From an uncultured Lachnospiraceae bacterium (lineage in GTDB: Bacteria > Bacillota > Clostridia > Lachnospirales > Lachnospiraceae), in the NCBI GenBank assembly GCA_900554205.1, contig USGM01000005.1, forward strand, positions 1 to 64,000: DNA of 64,000 nt. The letters run 5' to 3'. The position numbers and the translations under genes were made by a program. How positions within the stretch are numbered: position 1 is the first letter of the stretch; every line of letters starts with the position of its first letter. Positions 17,050-25,203 of this stretch are shown here, piece after piece. A model generated the notes under the pieces. It saw nothing but the letters and a program-made list of their open reading frames with translations. It did no database searches and was not told the DNA's origin.

Positions 17050-17065
17050 CAGCACGTTTTCTTTT
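17035..17065 (+). terminator. Terminator overlapping the coupling-ATPase stop
   Basis: CGTGCTGT and ACAGCACG form a perfect 8-bp stem whose loop contains the TGA stop codon, followed by TTTTCTTTT. Confidence 0.85.
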
Positions 17066-17164
17066 ACCTATACTGTAATTGGTATATGAGGATGCCGCCG
17101 GCTCTTATGGCCTGCTATCAATATCGACGTTCTTGAAATGATATTAGGAATAGGAGGTATGCTT

Positions 17165-17497
17165 ATGAGAGAGTTTGAGTATCCGGTCTTGGACTGTGAG
17201 GCGATTGGCGGCAGAATCCGGGAGGAACGGGTAAGGCGCAGCTTTACCATACAGGAGGTGTGTGACGCACTTTCGGTTTCTCCCCAGGCAGTGGGAAAGT
17301 GGCAGCGTGGAGAGTCCTTGCCGAGCATTGACAATCTGGTTGCCCTGTGTACCCTGTTTGATGTATCGTTGGAAGGCATCCTGTTCGGAGAGGACAGGAT
17401 GTCTTTTCGATGGGCTATGTCGGCTCTCCGGCAGCGTATCGGCAGATTCACAGCACGACCGAAAAGTATTGCCGGGAAATGGCAGGAGAGATTATGA
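17165..17497 (+). CDS. Small XRE-family helix-turn-helix protein
   Basis: A 110-residue protein. The HTH spans roughly residues 17-70, with the recognition region VSPQAVGKWQRGESLPS and the following VALCTLFDVSLEGILFG helices typical of XRE/Cro regulators. The short C-terminal tail is Arg/Lys-rich. Such proteins commonly sit in clostridial ICEs. It lies about 115 bases after the coupling ATPase and after a terminator, so it is separately transcribed. The start at 17165 has TAGGAGGTATGCTT upstream; the ATG at 17138 is less well placed. Confidence 0.7.
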   Translation: MREFEYPVLDCEAIGGRIREERVRRSFTIQEVCDALSVSPQAVGKWQRGESLPSIDNLVALCTLFDVSLEGILFGEDRMSFRWAMSALRQRIGRFTARPKSIAGKWQERL

Positions 17498-17606
17498 AAT
17501 ATTACCGATAAATTCCACTAATTCAACTCTGAGTAGAAAAATTTGGTATTTTCTCTTTAAAAAACAACCACACATGAAATCAACGCTTCTTCTCAACTAT
17601 GCTTGA

Positions 17607-17615
17607 TGCTATAAT
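17607..17615 (+). promoter_or_regulatory. Extended -10 promoter of the XRE/ABC exporter operon
   Basis: TGCTATAAT at 17607-17615 is an extended -10 element (TG-N-TATAAT) about 43 bases upstream of the next gene. The flanking sequence closely resembles the promoter at 26963. Confidence 0.6.
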
Positions 17616-17657
17616 GGGTACAAATCAACCGACAGGTGAAAACAGGAGGAGCGGGAC

Positions 17658-18548
17658 ATGACATTTGCAAGTACCTTACAGCAGCTACGAAAGGAAAAGA
17701 AGATTACGCAGGAGCAGCTGGCTTCACATCTTGGAGTCAGCGGGCAGGCGGTCTCTAAATGGGAGAACGGGAGCTATCCGGAGGGTGATCTGATTCCGAA
17801 AATAGCAGATTTCTTTGAAGTTTCTACGGATTACCTCTATGGCAGGGAGCATAGGAATGTCACAATTGAACAGCAGGTGCTGGATGCACTGCAAGGGACA
17901 GAATGTGATGATTACTTTGCACTGATAGACAGACTGAACTGGGCATTCCAGATCGGGGCATGGGCAAACAATAAGACATATTATAACCGGCCTTATTTAG
18001 AGGAAGGCGCCCCAAAAACAGCGGCGGTTCTGACTAATGACAAGGGTTTTTCCTATCAGAATCTGAGCAAAAATAATAACTTTCATCTCTTTTTTACGGA
18101 ACCGGAGAAGGATGCCGGATTACTGGCATGGGTAGAGAACAAACCGAAGGTGAGAAAATTGTTCGGCTTTCTTGCGGAAGAAGAAAATGTCAAAATCCTG
18201 ACCTATCTTTATTCCCTTGGCTATGGGGAATATGCAAGCAGGGAAACAATCTCAAAAGCGCTTGGAATCCGTTTGGAGAAAGTAGAGAAAGCCTTGGATT
18301 TTTTGCAGACAGAGCTGGCGGCACCGGGCAGTGGAAATGGACCTTGCGTCCAGATACGCCTTGTTGACAAGGATGGAAAGATGGAAACGGCATACGGAGT
18401 GGATATGACAATCGGTGGATTGCTGTTCGGATTGTTCGCAGTGGCAGATTCTTATGTAGACACGCCCTGTGGCTATTATATGCAGATTAGCAACAGATCG
18501 AAAAGCTGGATCAAGAGGAAGGTGACGGAAGAAAATGGCGGAGTTTAA
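17658..18548 (+). CDS. XRE-family regulator with C-terminal effector domain
   Basis: A 296-residue protein. Residues 1-65 are a canonical XRE HTH: LRKEKKITQEQLASHLGVS, then QAVSKWENGSYPEGD and FFEVSTDYLYG. The remaining ~230 residues are not a domain I can name; part (residues ~165-205) reads like a second winged helix (YASRETISKALGI). It overlaps the first ABC exporter gene by 14 bases, so it is very likely the local regulator of that exporter. The ribosome site is AACAGGAGGAGCGGGAC. Confidence 0.8.
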   Translation: MTFASTLQQLRKEKKITQEQLASHLGVSGQAVSKWENGSYPEGDLIPKIADFFEVSTDYLYGREHRNVTIEQQVLDALQGTECDDYFALIDRLNWAFQIGAWANNKTYYNRPYLEEGAPKTAAVLTNDKGFSYQNLSKNNNFHLFFTEPEKDAGLLAWVENKPKVRKLFGFLAEEENVKILTYLYSLGYGEYASRETISKALGIRLEKVEKALDFLQTELAAPGSGNGPCVQIRLVDKDGKMETAYGVDMTIGGLLFGLFAVADSYVDTPCGYYMQISNRSKSWIKRKVTEENGGV

Positions 18549-20391
18549 GGAGAGAACGGATAATCCGTTACACCGGAAGTTTGGCATATGGAGCAATACG
18601 CGCTATGTTCTGGCAAAGTGTAGGCAATACTGTCCGTCAGTTATCCCGATCGCAATCTTAGGAGTGGTCTGCGGGTCGGTGCTGGGGTATTTCTGGGGGA
18701 TTTTCGGAAAATACGTGATTGATCTGATACAGTCAGGCGTATCGGAAGAGGAGAGTGTCAGGGCGCTGCTGCGTATTCTCGCCGTGGGAGGTGCTGTGGC
18801 AGCAGCTCTGTTGTTCGGCAATACCTATTCCGGCTGTAAGACATGGTATCGTTATATCTTCGTCCGTATGCGGATGATAACAGAGCGGGTGGATAAGGCG
18901 CTGCGGCTGGATTATGAGATGCTGGAAAAGCCGGAGATTCTCGACGTCCAACAGAGGGCGGAGCAGGCGACCGGAGGAAACAACAACGGTGTCGAGGGAA
19001 TGATGCATCTGATGGCGGGTATGGCGACGAGTCTGTTCACGGTGCTCGTCACGTTCGGCGCGGTCTGCGTTCTTGACTTCCGGCTGATCCTTGTCCTGAT
19101 TGTACTGGGAATTTTACAGGGACTTCACTACAATTACGTCGTCAAGCTCTGCAAACGGGAGGTGTGGGATAAGCTGGCTCCGGTCTGGCGACAGGAGTAT
19201 TACATGAACCGTGTGACGCAGGATTTTGACTATGCGAAGGACATCAGACTGTTCCGTCTGGCGGATTTCCTGCTCGGAAAACAGAGGAAGGTCTTTGAGA
19301 AAAAGGAAGAGCGCATGGATTATCACTATAATCAGTGGTTCCGCCATGCACTGCTCGTGCGGGGCGTGTATCTGGTCGGCAGTGCATTGATCTATGGTGT
19401 ACTCGTGTATTCTGTTCTGCGGAAGGGCATGTCGATTGGTAATTTTACTCTGTATCTGACGCTTGCAATGTCCTTTTCCGGGAGCCTCAGCTCGTTTTTA
19501 CAGTCTCTCGGCGAGTATGGAAAAGCATCGCTGGAGGTGGATGATTTCCGAACCTTTATGGAACTGGAGCTGGGAGATGGAAAGGATGCGCTGCCGCTGC
19601 CGGAGGCAGAGGATTATGTCATTGAGTTTCATGACGTGGGCTACCGTTATCTGAAGGCTGAGAAAAATGCGCTGGAGCATCTGAATCTAACCCTTCACGC
19701 GGGAGAGAAGCTGGCGGTTGTCGGCATCAACGGCGCGGGAAAGAGCACCATGATAAAGCTGCTTCTGCGGCTGTATGACCCGACGGAGGGCTATATTACG
19801 TTAAATGGCGTGGACATCAGACGCTACCGGCGCGAGGATTACTACCGCCTATTCTCGCCGGTATTTCAGAATGTTGAGGTCATGGCGTTCCCCGTCGCGG
19901 AGAATGTGTCCATGAAAGCCAGGGAGGAGACGGATTTTAGACAGGCAATGAACGCACTCCGGGAGGCGGGGCTTGGCGAGAAGCTCGAAGCATTGCCAAA
20001 GGGGATAGAGACGGAGCTGTTGAAGATTGTGGATGAGGAGGGCGTGGATCTGTCCGGCGGCGAGAAGCAGAAGCTGGCGCTGGCGAGGGCACTCTATAAG
20101 GCGGCGCCCATCGTTGTTCTGGACGAGCCGACTTCGGCGCTGGATGCGCTGGCGGAGCAGCAGCTTTATGAGCGGTTTGACCATATGATCGGGAAGAAAT
20201 CCGCGGTTTACATATCCCATAGGCTCGCTTCCACCAGATTCTGTGACCGCATTGCCATGTTTCAGGACGGTCATATGATCGAGCTTGGCAGTCATGAGGA
20301 GCTGATGGCACAGGGCGGAGAGTATGCCCATATGTTTGAGGTACAGGCACAATATTACCGGGAAGAACAGGAGGTGGGGGCTGATGCTTAA
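18535..20391 (+). CDS. ABC exporter half-transporter 1 (permease-ATPase fusion)
   Basis: A 618-residue type IV (MsbA-like) ABC protein. Six transmembrane helices occupy residues ~35-330, and the nucleotide-binding domain ~370-610 carries Walker A VGINGAGKST, signature LSGGEKQ and Walker B IVVLDEPTSALD, then H-loop ISHRLAS. All motifs are intact. It overlaps the second half-transporter by 8 bases and they probably form a heterodimer. The substrate is unknown; local control by an XRE protein suggests drug, peptide or lipid export. Confidence 0.88.
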   Translation: MAEFKERTDNPLHRKFGIWSNTRYVLAKCRQYCPSVIPIAILGVVCGSVLGYFWGIFGKYVIDLIQSGVSEEESVRALLRILAVGGAVAAALLFGNTYSGCKTWYRYIFVRMRMITERVDKALRLDYEMLEKPEILDVQQRAEQATGGNNNGVEGMMHLMAGMATSLFTVLVTFGAVCVLDFRLILVLIVLGILQGLHYNYVVKLCKREVWDKLAPVWRQEYYMNRVTQDFDYAKDIRLFRLADFLLGKQRKVFEKKEERMDYHYNQWFRHALLVRGVYLVGSALIYGVLVYSVLRKGMSIGNFTLYLTLAMSFSGSLSSFLQSLGEYGKASLEVDDFRTFMELELGDGKDALPLPEAEDYVIEFHDVGYRYLKAEKNALEHLNLTLHAGEKLAVVGINGAGKSTMIKLLLRLYDPTEGYITLNGVDIRRYRREDYYRLFSPVFQNVEVMAFPVAENVSMKAREETDFRQAMNALREAGLGEKLEALPKGIETELLKIVDEEGVDLSGGEKQKLALARALYKAAPIVVLDEPTSALDALAEQQLYERFDHMIGKKSAVYISHRLASTRFCDRIAMFQDGHMIELGSHEELMAQGGEYAHMFEVQAQYYREEQEVGADA

Positions 20392-22168
20392 GAAAATAAT
20401 TGCTGTGATCCGCACCCTGTTTCCGACGGCGGCGCGCAGGTATCCGATGTTCTTTGTCATGGAAGGCTTAAAAACAGTCATCAGTATTTTACAGCCGTTC
20501 CTTGGCATTCTGGTGACACCGCTTCTGGTGGATGAATTGTGCAATGCGCGCAGCGTGGAGCGGATCGTGCAGTATGTCGCCATTATTGTCGTTGGAGAAT
20601 GCCTTCTGCAGACGGCAGCTTCCTGGCTGGATACGGCATTGCAGAAGTACCAGCAGCGGCTGGACAATTACTTTTCCATGCAGATGGGAAGGCATTCCAT
20701 GGGGCTGGACTTTCAGCTGACGGAGGACAAGAAGGCGCTGGATCAGCTCGAGAAGGCGAAAACAGGCATGGCATGGTACTCCGGCGGCGTTTACGGGATC
20801 GCGGAGCAGGTCTTTATGTTCTTCGGCAACTGTTTCAAGATTGGCGGCTTTGTCACGCTGATCGTTGTAAATGCACCGGTGCTGCTGGCGGTGATTCTTG
20901 TCTATGCCCTGATAGGCCTGTTCATCACGAACAAGTGCAACAAAATTGAGCTGGCTGCCTACGGCAGCCTGTCAAAATTAAACAGACTGTTCAGCTATTT
21001 CGGATGGGAGATTGTGGATTTCCGGTACGGAAAGGACATCCGGCTGTACCAGGCGCGGGAGCTGATGCTGCACAAGTGGAAGACGAACACCGACGCGAGC
21101 ATCGGCGTGTGGAGGCAGCAGGGGGATTCCACATATCCCCATCAGATGATCCGCAGCGCTGCCGATGTTGTGCGGCAGCTCATCACTTACGCCTATGTCG
21201 GCATATTGGCGATACGAAAGGTCTTCTCCATCGGTATTTTTACGCAGATGATCGAGACGGCGGGGGCGCTTGACGCGACGCTGGGCGGGCTGACATGGAA
21301 TATCACCGAACTGATCAAACGCTGCAATTATGCCTATGAATATGTGCTGTTCATGGAGTACCCGGAGGCGATCCCGAAGGGCACGGCGCAGGTGGAGAAG
21401 AAGCAGCACCGCATTGAATTCCGCAATGTGACCTTTTCCTACCCCGGAACGGATAAGAAGGTGCTGGACGGTATCAATATCACGGTGGAGCCGGGAGAGC
21501 ATCTCTCTATCGTAGGCTTGAACGGAGCGGGAAAGACGACCTTTATCAAGCTGCTGTGCAGGCTTTACGATCCTACCTCGGGGGAGATCCTGCTGGATGG
21601 GAAGAATATCAAGGACTATGATTACGCAGAATATATGGAGCAGTTTGCGCCGGTATTTCAGGACTTTAAGCTGTTCGGCTTCACAATGGGAGAGAATGTG
21701 CTGCTGAAGGAAACAGAGCTTCAGACGCCGGAGGAACGACAGAAGCTGGATGCGCTGTTAAAGCAGGTGGAGCTGGACGGAATGGTCGGCAAATTGTCCA
21801 AGGGAGCGGATACCACGCTCTTTAAGATGTTTGAGGAGGACGGTGTCGAACCCTCCGGCGGAGAACAGCAGAAGCTGGCGATTGCGCGTGCACTATACAA
21901 GAACGCGCCGGTCATCATCCTCGATGAGCCGACGGCGGCGCTTGACCCGATTGCGGAGTACGAGATCTACAGACAGTTCCACACGCTCGTCGGGGACAAG
22001 ACGGCATTCTACATCTCACACCGCCTGTCGAGCTGTCGTTTCTGTGACCGGATAGCGGTATTCTCGGACGGAAAGATTGCAGAGTACGGAAGCCATGACG
22101 AGCTTGCGGCTGTTCCGGGCGGAATCTATGCTAAAATGTTCGAGGCGCAGGCACAGTATTACCGGTAG
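20384..22168 (+). CDS. ABC exporter half-transporter 2 (permease-ATPase fusion)
   Basis: A 594-residue half-transporter with N-terminal membrane helices (residues ~20-320) and a C-terminal ATPase: Walker A VGLNGAGKTT, signature PSGGEQQ, Walker B VIILDEPTAALD, and ISHRLSS. The signature has Pro in place of the usual Leu before SGGE, as seen in many heterodimeric partners. The start at 20384 has an ACAGGAGGTGGGGGCTG ribosome site; the ATG further upstream lies inside the preceding gene. A long-looped inverted repeat (GGCACAG / CTGTGCC, 22176-22216) after the stop might act as a weak terminator; it runs into the convergent AraC gene. Confidence 0.88.
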   Translation: MLKKIIAVIRTLFPTAARRYPMFFVMEGLKTVISILQPFLGILVTPLLVDELCNARSVERIVQYVAIIVVGECLLQTAASWLDTALQKYQQRLDNYFSMQMGRHSMGLDFQLTEDKKALDQLEKAKTGMAWYSGGVYGIAEQVFMFFGNCFKIGGFVTLIVVNAPVLLAVILVYALIGLFITNKCNKIELAAYGSLSKLNRLFSYFGWEIVDFRYGKDIRLYQARELMLHKWKTNTDASIGVWRQQGDSTYPHQMIRSAADVVRQLITYAYVGILAIRKVFSIGIFTQMIETAGALDATLGGLTWNITELIKRCNYAYEYVLFMEYPEAIPKGTAQVEKKQHRIEFRNVTFSYPGTDKKVLDGINITVEPGEHLSIVGLNGAGKTTFIKLLCRLYDPTSGEILLDGKNIKDYDYAEYMEQFAPVFQDFKLFGFTMGENVLLKETELQTPEERQKLDALLKQVELDGMVGKLSKGADTTLFKMFEEDGVEPSGGEQQKLAIARALYKNAPVIILDEPTAALDPIAEYEIYRQFHTLVGDKTAFYISHRLSSCRFCDRIAVFSDGKIAEYGSHDELAAVPGGIYAKMFEAQAQYYR

Positions 22169-22191
22169 GGAATGCGGCACAGAAGAAAAAA

Positions 22192-23061
22192 CTATTTTTT
22201 ACTTGAAAACTGTGCCTGATAGTTCCTCGGGGATTGGCCAATCTGTCTTGTGAAGGTTCTGGAAAAATGTGAATAATTGTTAAAGCCGCTCATAAAGCAG
22301 GCATCACAGGGAGAATAGCTCTCGCGCAGATATTTTTGTGCCAGAGCTATTTTTTTTGCAATGATGTATTGCTGGAGCGTGGTTCCGGTTTCCTTCTTAA
22401 AAAGGCGGTTGACGTAGGTTGCATTATGGTGGACATGCTCGGAGATACTTTGCAGGGATATCTCCCCCGTAAGGTGAGTGTTAATATATTGAAAGGTATC
22501 TGTTATCAGCTTTGACAGATGATTCCGGTATTTAGGCGTTGCCGTGGAGGAGACCAGGCGGTTTGCATATACCAGAAGCTGACACATTAAACTGCTTGAC
22601 AGCACATCCGAACCAAATTCATTAGAGGAGAGTGAGTTGTGTAAAGAATTGGCATACTCGCAGTATTTTATTATTTCCCGTTCGCTGAGATGGATAATGT
22701 TGGCCATCAGGGCAGGGGTTCGGAAAAAGCATACCGATAAATCAGTCATGTTTGTGGATAATTCTTTCATAACAGGTTCCCTTACACTGATGACAATTCT
22801 TTGATATTCATCAGGAAGGAGCGCAAAGGAACCGTGAAAGATATATGGCGGGATGAGAATCAGGTCGCCACGCGATAAGAGGTAGCTTTGGTTATCCATA
22901 AGAATGTTTAATTGACCATTCAGAATCAATGTCAGTTCATACCCATCATGATTATGAAAAAAAGAGGTGGAGCCTACGCACATATTTTCACAGCCGTTTT
23001 TTATTGCACAGGAAATATCGGCTTCTATTGCCGAAAACAATTTCTTATAGAGTCGTTCCAT
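22192..23061 (-). CDS. AraC-family transcriptional regulator
   Basis: A 289-residue regulator. The N-terminal half is a cupin-type sensor domain (GYELTLILNGQLNIL and SRGDLILIPPYIFH). The C-terminal ~100 residues carry the two AraC HTHs: ISLQSISEHVHHNATYVNRLFKK (first) and FMSGFNNYSHFSRTFTRQIG (second). It is divergent from the sugar permease operon, and a pair of direct repeats in the shared intergenic region at 23185-23216 is the probable binding site. It is inferred to activate the importer in response to its sugar substrate. Confidence 0.9.
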   Translation of the reverse strand: MERLYKKLFSAIEADISCAIKNGCENMCVGSTSFFHNHDGYELTLILNGQLNILMDNQSYLLSRGDLILIPPYIFHGSFALLPDEYQRIVISVREPVMKELSTNMTDLSVCFFRTPALMANIIHLSEREIIKYCEYANSLHNSLSSNEFGSDVLSSSLMCQLLVYANRLVSSTATPKYRNHLSKLITDTFQYINTHLTGEISLQSISEHVHHNATYVNRLFKKETGTTLQQYIIAKKIALAQKYLRESYSPCDACFMSGFNNYSHFSRTFTRQIGQSPRNYQAQFSSKK

Positions 23062-23184
23062 TGTAATCTCCCTTCGTAGGATATGTTTTTATTTTATTAT
23101 AAAAATCTGGACTTGACGTTGGATGATTTTACTAAATTTCAATTAAATAATTTAGAATATATTAACAATATGCCGAACTATTTG

Positions 23185-23216
23185 TCAATATATGCAAAAA
23201 GAATATCAATATATGC
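23185..23216 (+). promoter_or_regulatory. AraC-type direct-repeat operator upstream of the permease operon
   Basis: TCAATATATGC occurs at 23185-23195 and again at 23206-23216, exactly 21 bp apart (two helical turns), as expected for an AraC-family dimer binding direct repeats. A TATGAT -10 element at 23242-23247 follows and its -35 is poor, consistent with an activator-dependent promoter. Confidence 0.65.
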
Positions 23217-23291
23217 GTTTTTGCTGCGTATACTTTGGTGCTATGATGAATGAGTGGATGAGAAATATGTTTTCAAAACAGGGGGTTGGTT

Positions 23292-24242
23292 ATGAAGAAA
23301 CAAAATAGTAATAAACAACACAAAACACCTAGAAATTTCAGCCGTACATGGAACAAGGTGTGGAATTATAAATGGGTCTACCTGATGCTTGTTCCGGTTA
23401 TGCTGTATTACATTGTGTTCAAATATATTCCGATGTATGGTATTACCATTGCGTTTAAGGATTACAACGTTTTTGAGGGAGTACTGAAAAGTCCGTGGTG
23501 TGGCTTCAAGGTCTTCGAAAAAATTTTTTCCAATAAAAATTTCTGGCATGCAATCCGAAATACCTTAATTTTAAATTTTGCGACTCTGGCGGTAAGTTTT
23601 CCGCTGACCATTATTGTTTCGCTTATGCTGAATGAGGTCTTCAGCGTGAAATTCAAAAAGGTTACACAGTCGGTTCTGTATCTGCCGCACTTTGTGTCAT
23701 GGGTTGTTGTTGTCGGCATTGCCAATAATATGTTCCAGCAGCAGAGTGGCACTATCAATAATATTCTGGCGGGAATGGGACTGAACCGGATTCCGTTTCT
23801 CAGTGACAATGGATGGTGGATATTTACATATATTATCTGTAATGTCTGGAAAGAGATCGGCTGGGGAACCATAATTTACCTCGCTGCGCTGACCGGTGTA
23901 GATGAAAGCCTCTATGAAGCGGCATATCTTGATGGAGCGACGAAGTTCCAGCGATTGATTTACATTACCCTGCCGTCTATCAAATCGGTCATTGTCACAA
24001 TGCTGATTCTCCAGATTTCCAAAATGATGACGATTGGACTGGATGCACCGCTTCTGTTGGGCAATAGCAAGGTTATGGGGGTTTCCGAGGTTATCAGTAC
24101 CTATACCTACAGGATTGGTATCGAGAGGGCAAAATACAGTGATTCAACGGCCATCGGTCTGTTCCAGTCGGTAATTAATATTCTTATTCTGTTTCTTGCG
24201 GACAAATTTGCCAAGGCCATAGGCGAAGACGGAATTATATAA
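23292..24242 (+). CDS. Sugar ABC transporter permease, LplB-type
   Basis: About 316 residues. It has six predicted membrane helices and the EAA loop YEAAYLDGATKFQRLIYIT near residue 205, which docks with the ATPase. The N-terminus (WKWVYLMLVPVMLYYIVF-like) is characteristic of LplB family permeases, which import complex oligosaccharides in Firmicutes. Start at ATG 23292, with GGGGG eight bases upstream, is preferred over TTG at 23286. It is first in an operon with the YtcP-type permease and the solute-binding lipoprotein. Confidence 0.9.
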   Translation: MKKQNSNKQHKTPRNFSRTWNKVWNYKWVYLMLVPVMLYYIVFKYIPMYGITIAFKDYNVFEGVLKSPWCGFKVFEKIFSNKNFWHAIRNTLILNFATLAVSFPLTIIVSLMLNEVFSVKFKKVTQSVLYLPHFVSWVVVVGIANNMFQQQSGTINNILAGMGLNRIPFLSDNGWWIFTYIICNVWKEIGWGTIIYLAALTGVDESLYEAAYLDGATKFQRLIYITLPSIKSVIVTMLILQISKMMTIGLDAPLLLGNSKVMGVSEVISTYTYRIGIERAKYSDSTAIGLFQSVINILILFLADKFAKAIGEDGII

Positions 24243-24260
24243 AGAAGGAGAGCAAGAGAA

Positions 24261-25139
24261 ATGGGTTTGAAAAAGAAAAGAAAAATTAAATTAGGAACTA
24301 TTGTGAATTATCTTTTACTTGCTCTTTTGGCATTTGTATGTCTCTATCCGTTTTTAAATGTGCTGGCTTACTCGGTGAGCGGATATAATGCGGTACTGTC
24401 AAACAGGGTGACGGTTTATCCAATTGACTTTACGCTGGAAGCCTACAGGCAGATACTTGGAAGAACACAGATTTGGATGGCGATGCGTACAACTGTGCTG
24501 ATTACGCTCGTGGGTACACTGCTCAGTCTGGTATTGACGGTATTCGCCGCATATGCCCTGTCGCGGCAGGATCTGCCTGGCAGGAAGGTGTTTACAGTCA
24601 TTATATTATTCACCATGTATTTTGGAGGTGGCATGATCCCGACCTTCCTTGTGGTAAAGGGTGTGGGGCTTTATGACATGCTTGGAGCATTGTTTATTCC
24701 CCAGTCCATCAATGTATTCAATTTCATTGTCATGCGGACATTCTTCAGAAATCTGCCGGAAAGTCTGGAGGAGGCAGCGAGAATTGATGGAGCTTCCCAT
24801 ATGCAGTCACTGGTAAAAATTATTCTTCCGCTGTCGCTGCCTATTTTGGCAACAATCGGATTGTTCTATGCAGTGGGATATTGGAATTCGTATTTCGATG
24901 CACTGCTTTACATCCAGAGTCCGGAAAAGTATACCCTGCAGCTGCGGCTGAGAGGTCTGCTCTTCGGAGAAGAACTGAATAACTCAGGGGCAAATCTGGA
25001 AGGCATTGGCACCCAGGTAATGACGCAGTCATTAAAAATGGCAACGGTAGCGGTATCTACCATACCGATTCTGATCGTTTATCCATGGCTGCAGAAGTAT
25101 TTTGTAAAGGGTGTTATGATTGGCTCGGTAAAAGGATGA
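24261..25139 (+). CDS. Sugar ABC transporter permease, YtcP-type
   Basis: A 292-residue permease with six predicted helices and the EAA loop SLEEAARIDGASHMQSLVKI near residue 172. The C-terminus (YFVKGVMIGSVKG) is the hallmark of YtcP/LplC permeases that pair with LplB. It follows the first permease by 18 bases with an AGAAGGAGAGCAAGAGAA ribosome site. Confidence 0.9.
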   Translation: MGLKKKRKIKLGTIVNYLLLALLAFVCLYPFLNVLAYSVSGYNAVLSNRVTVYPIDFTLEAYRQILGRTQIWMAMRTTVLITLVGTLLSLVLTVFAAYALSRQDLPGRKVFTVIILFTMYFGGGMIPTFLVVKGVGLYDMLGALFIPQSINVFNFIVMRTFFRNLPESLEEAARIDGASHMQSLVKIILPLSLPILATIGLFYAVGYWNSYFDALLYIQSPEKYTLQLRLRGLLFGEELNNSGANLEGIGTQVMTQSLKMATVAVSTIPILIVYPWLQKYFVKGVMIGSVKG

Positions 25140-25203
25140 TGTTGGAACCGAAAAGGTTTAACATAAAAAAACGAATTGAAAAGTAAAAGGGAGGAGACGT
25201 AGA

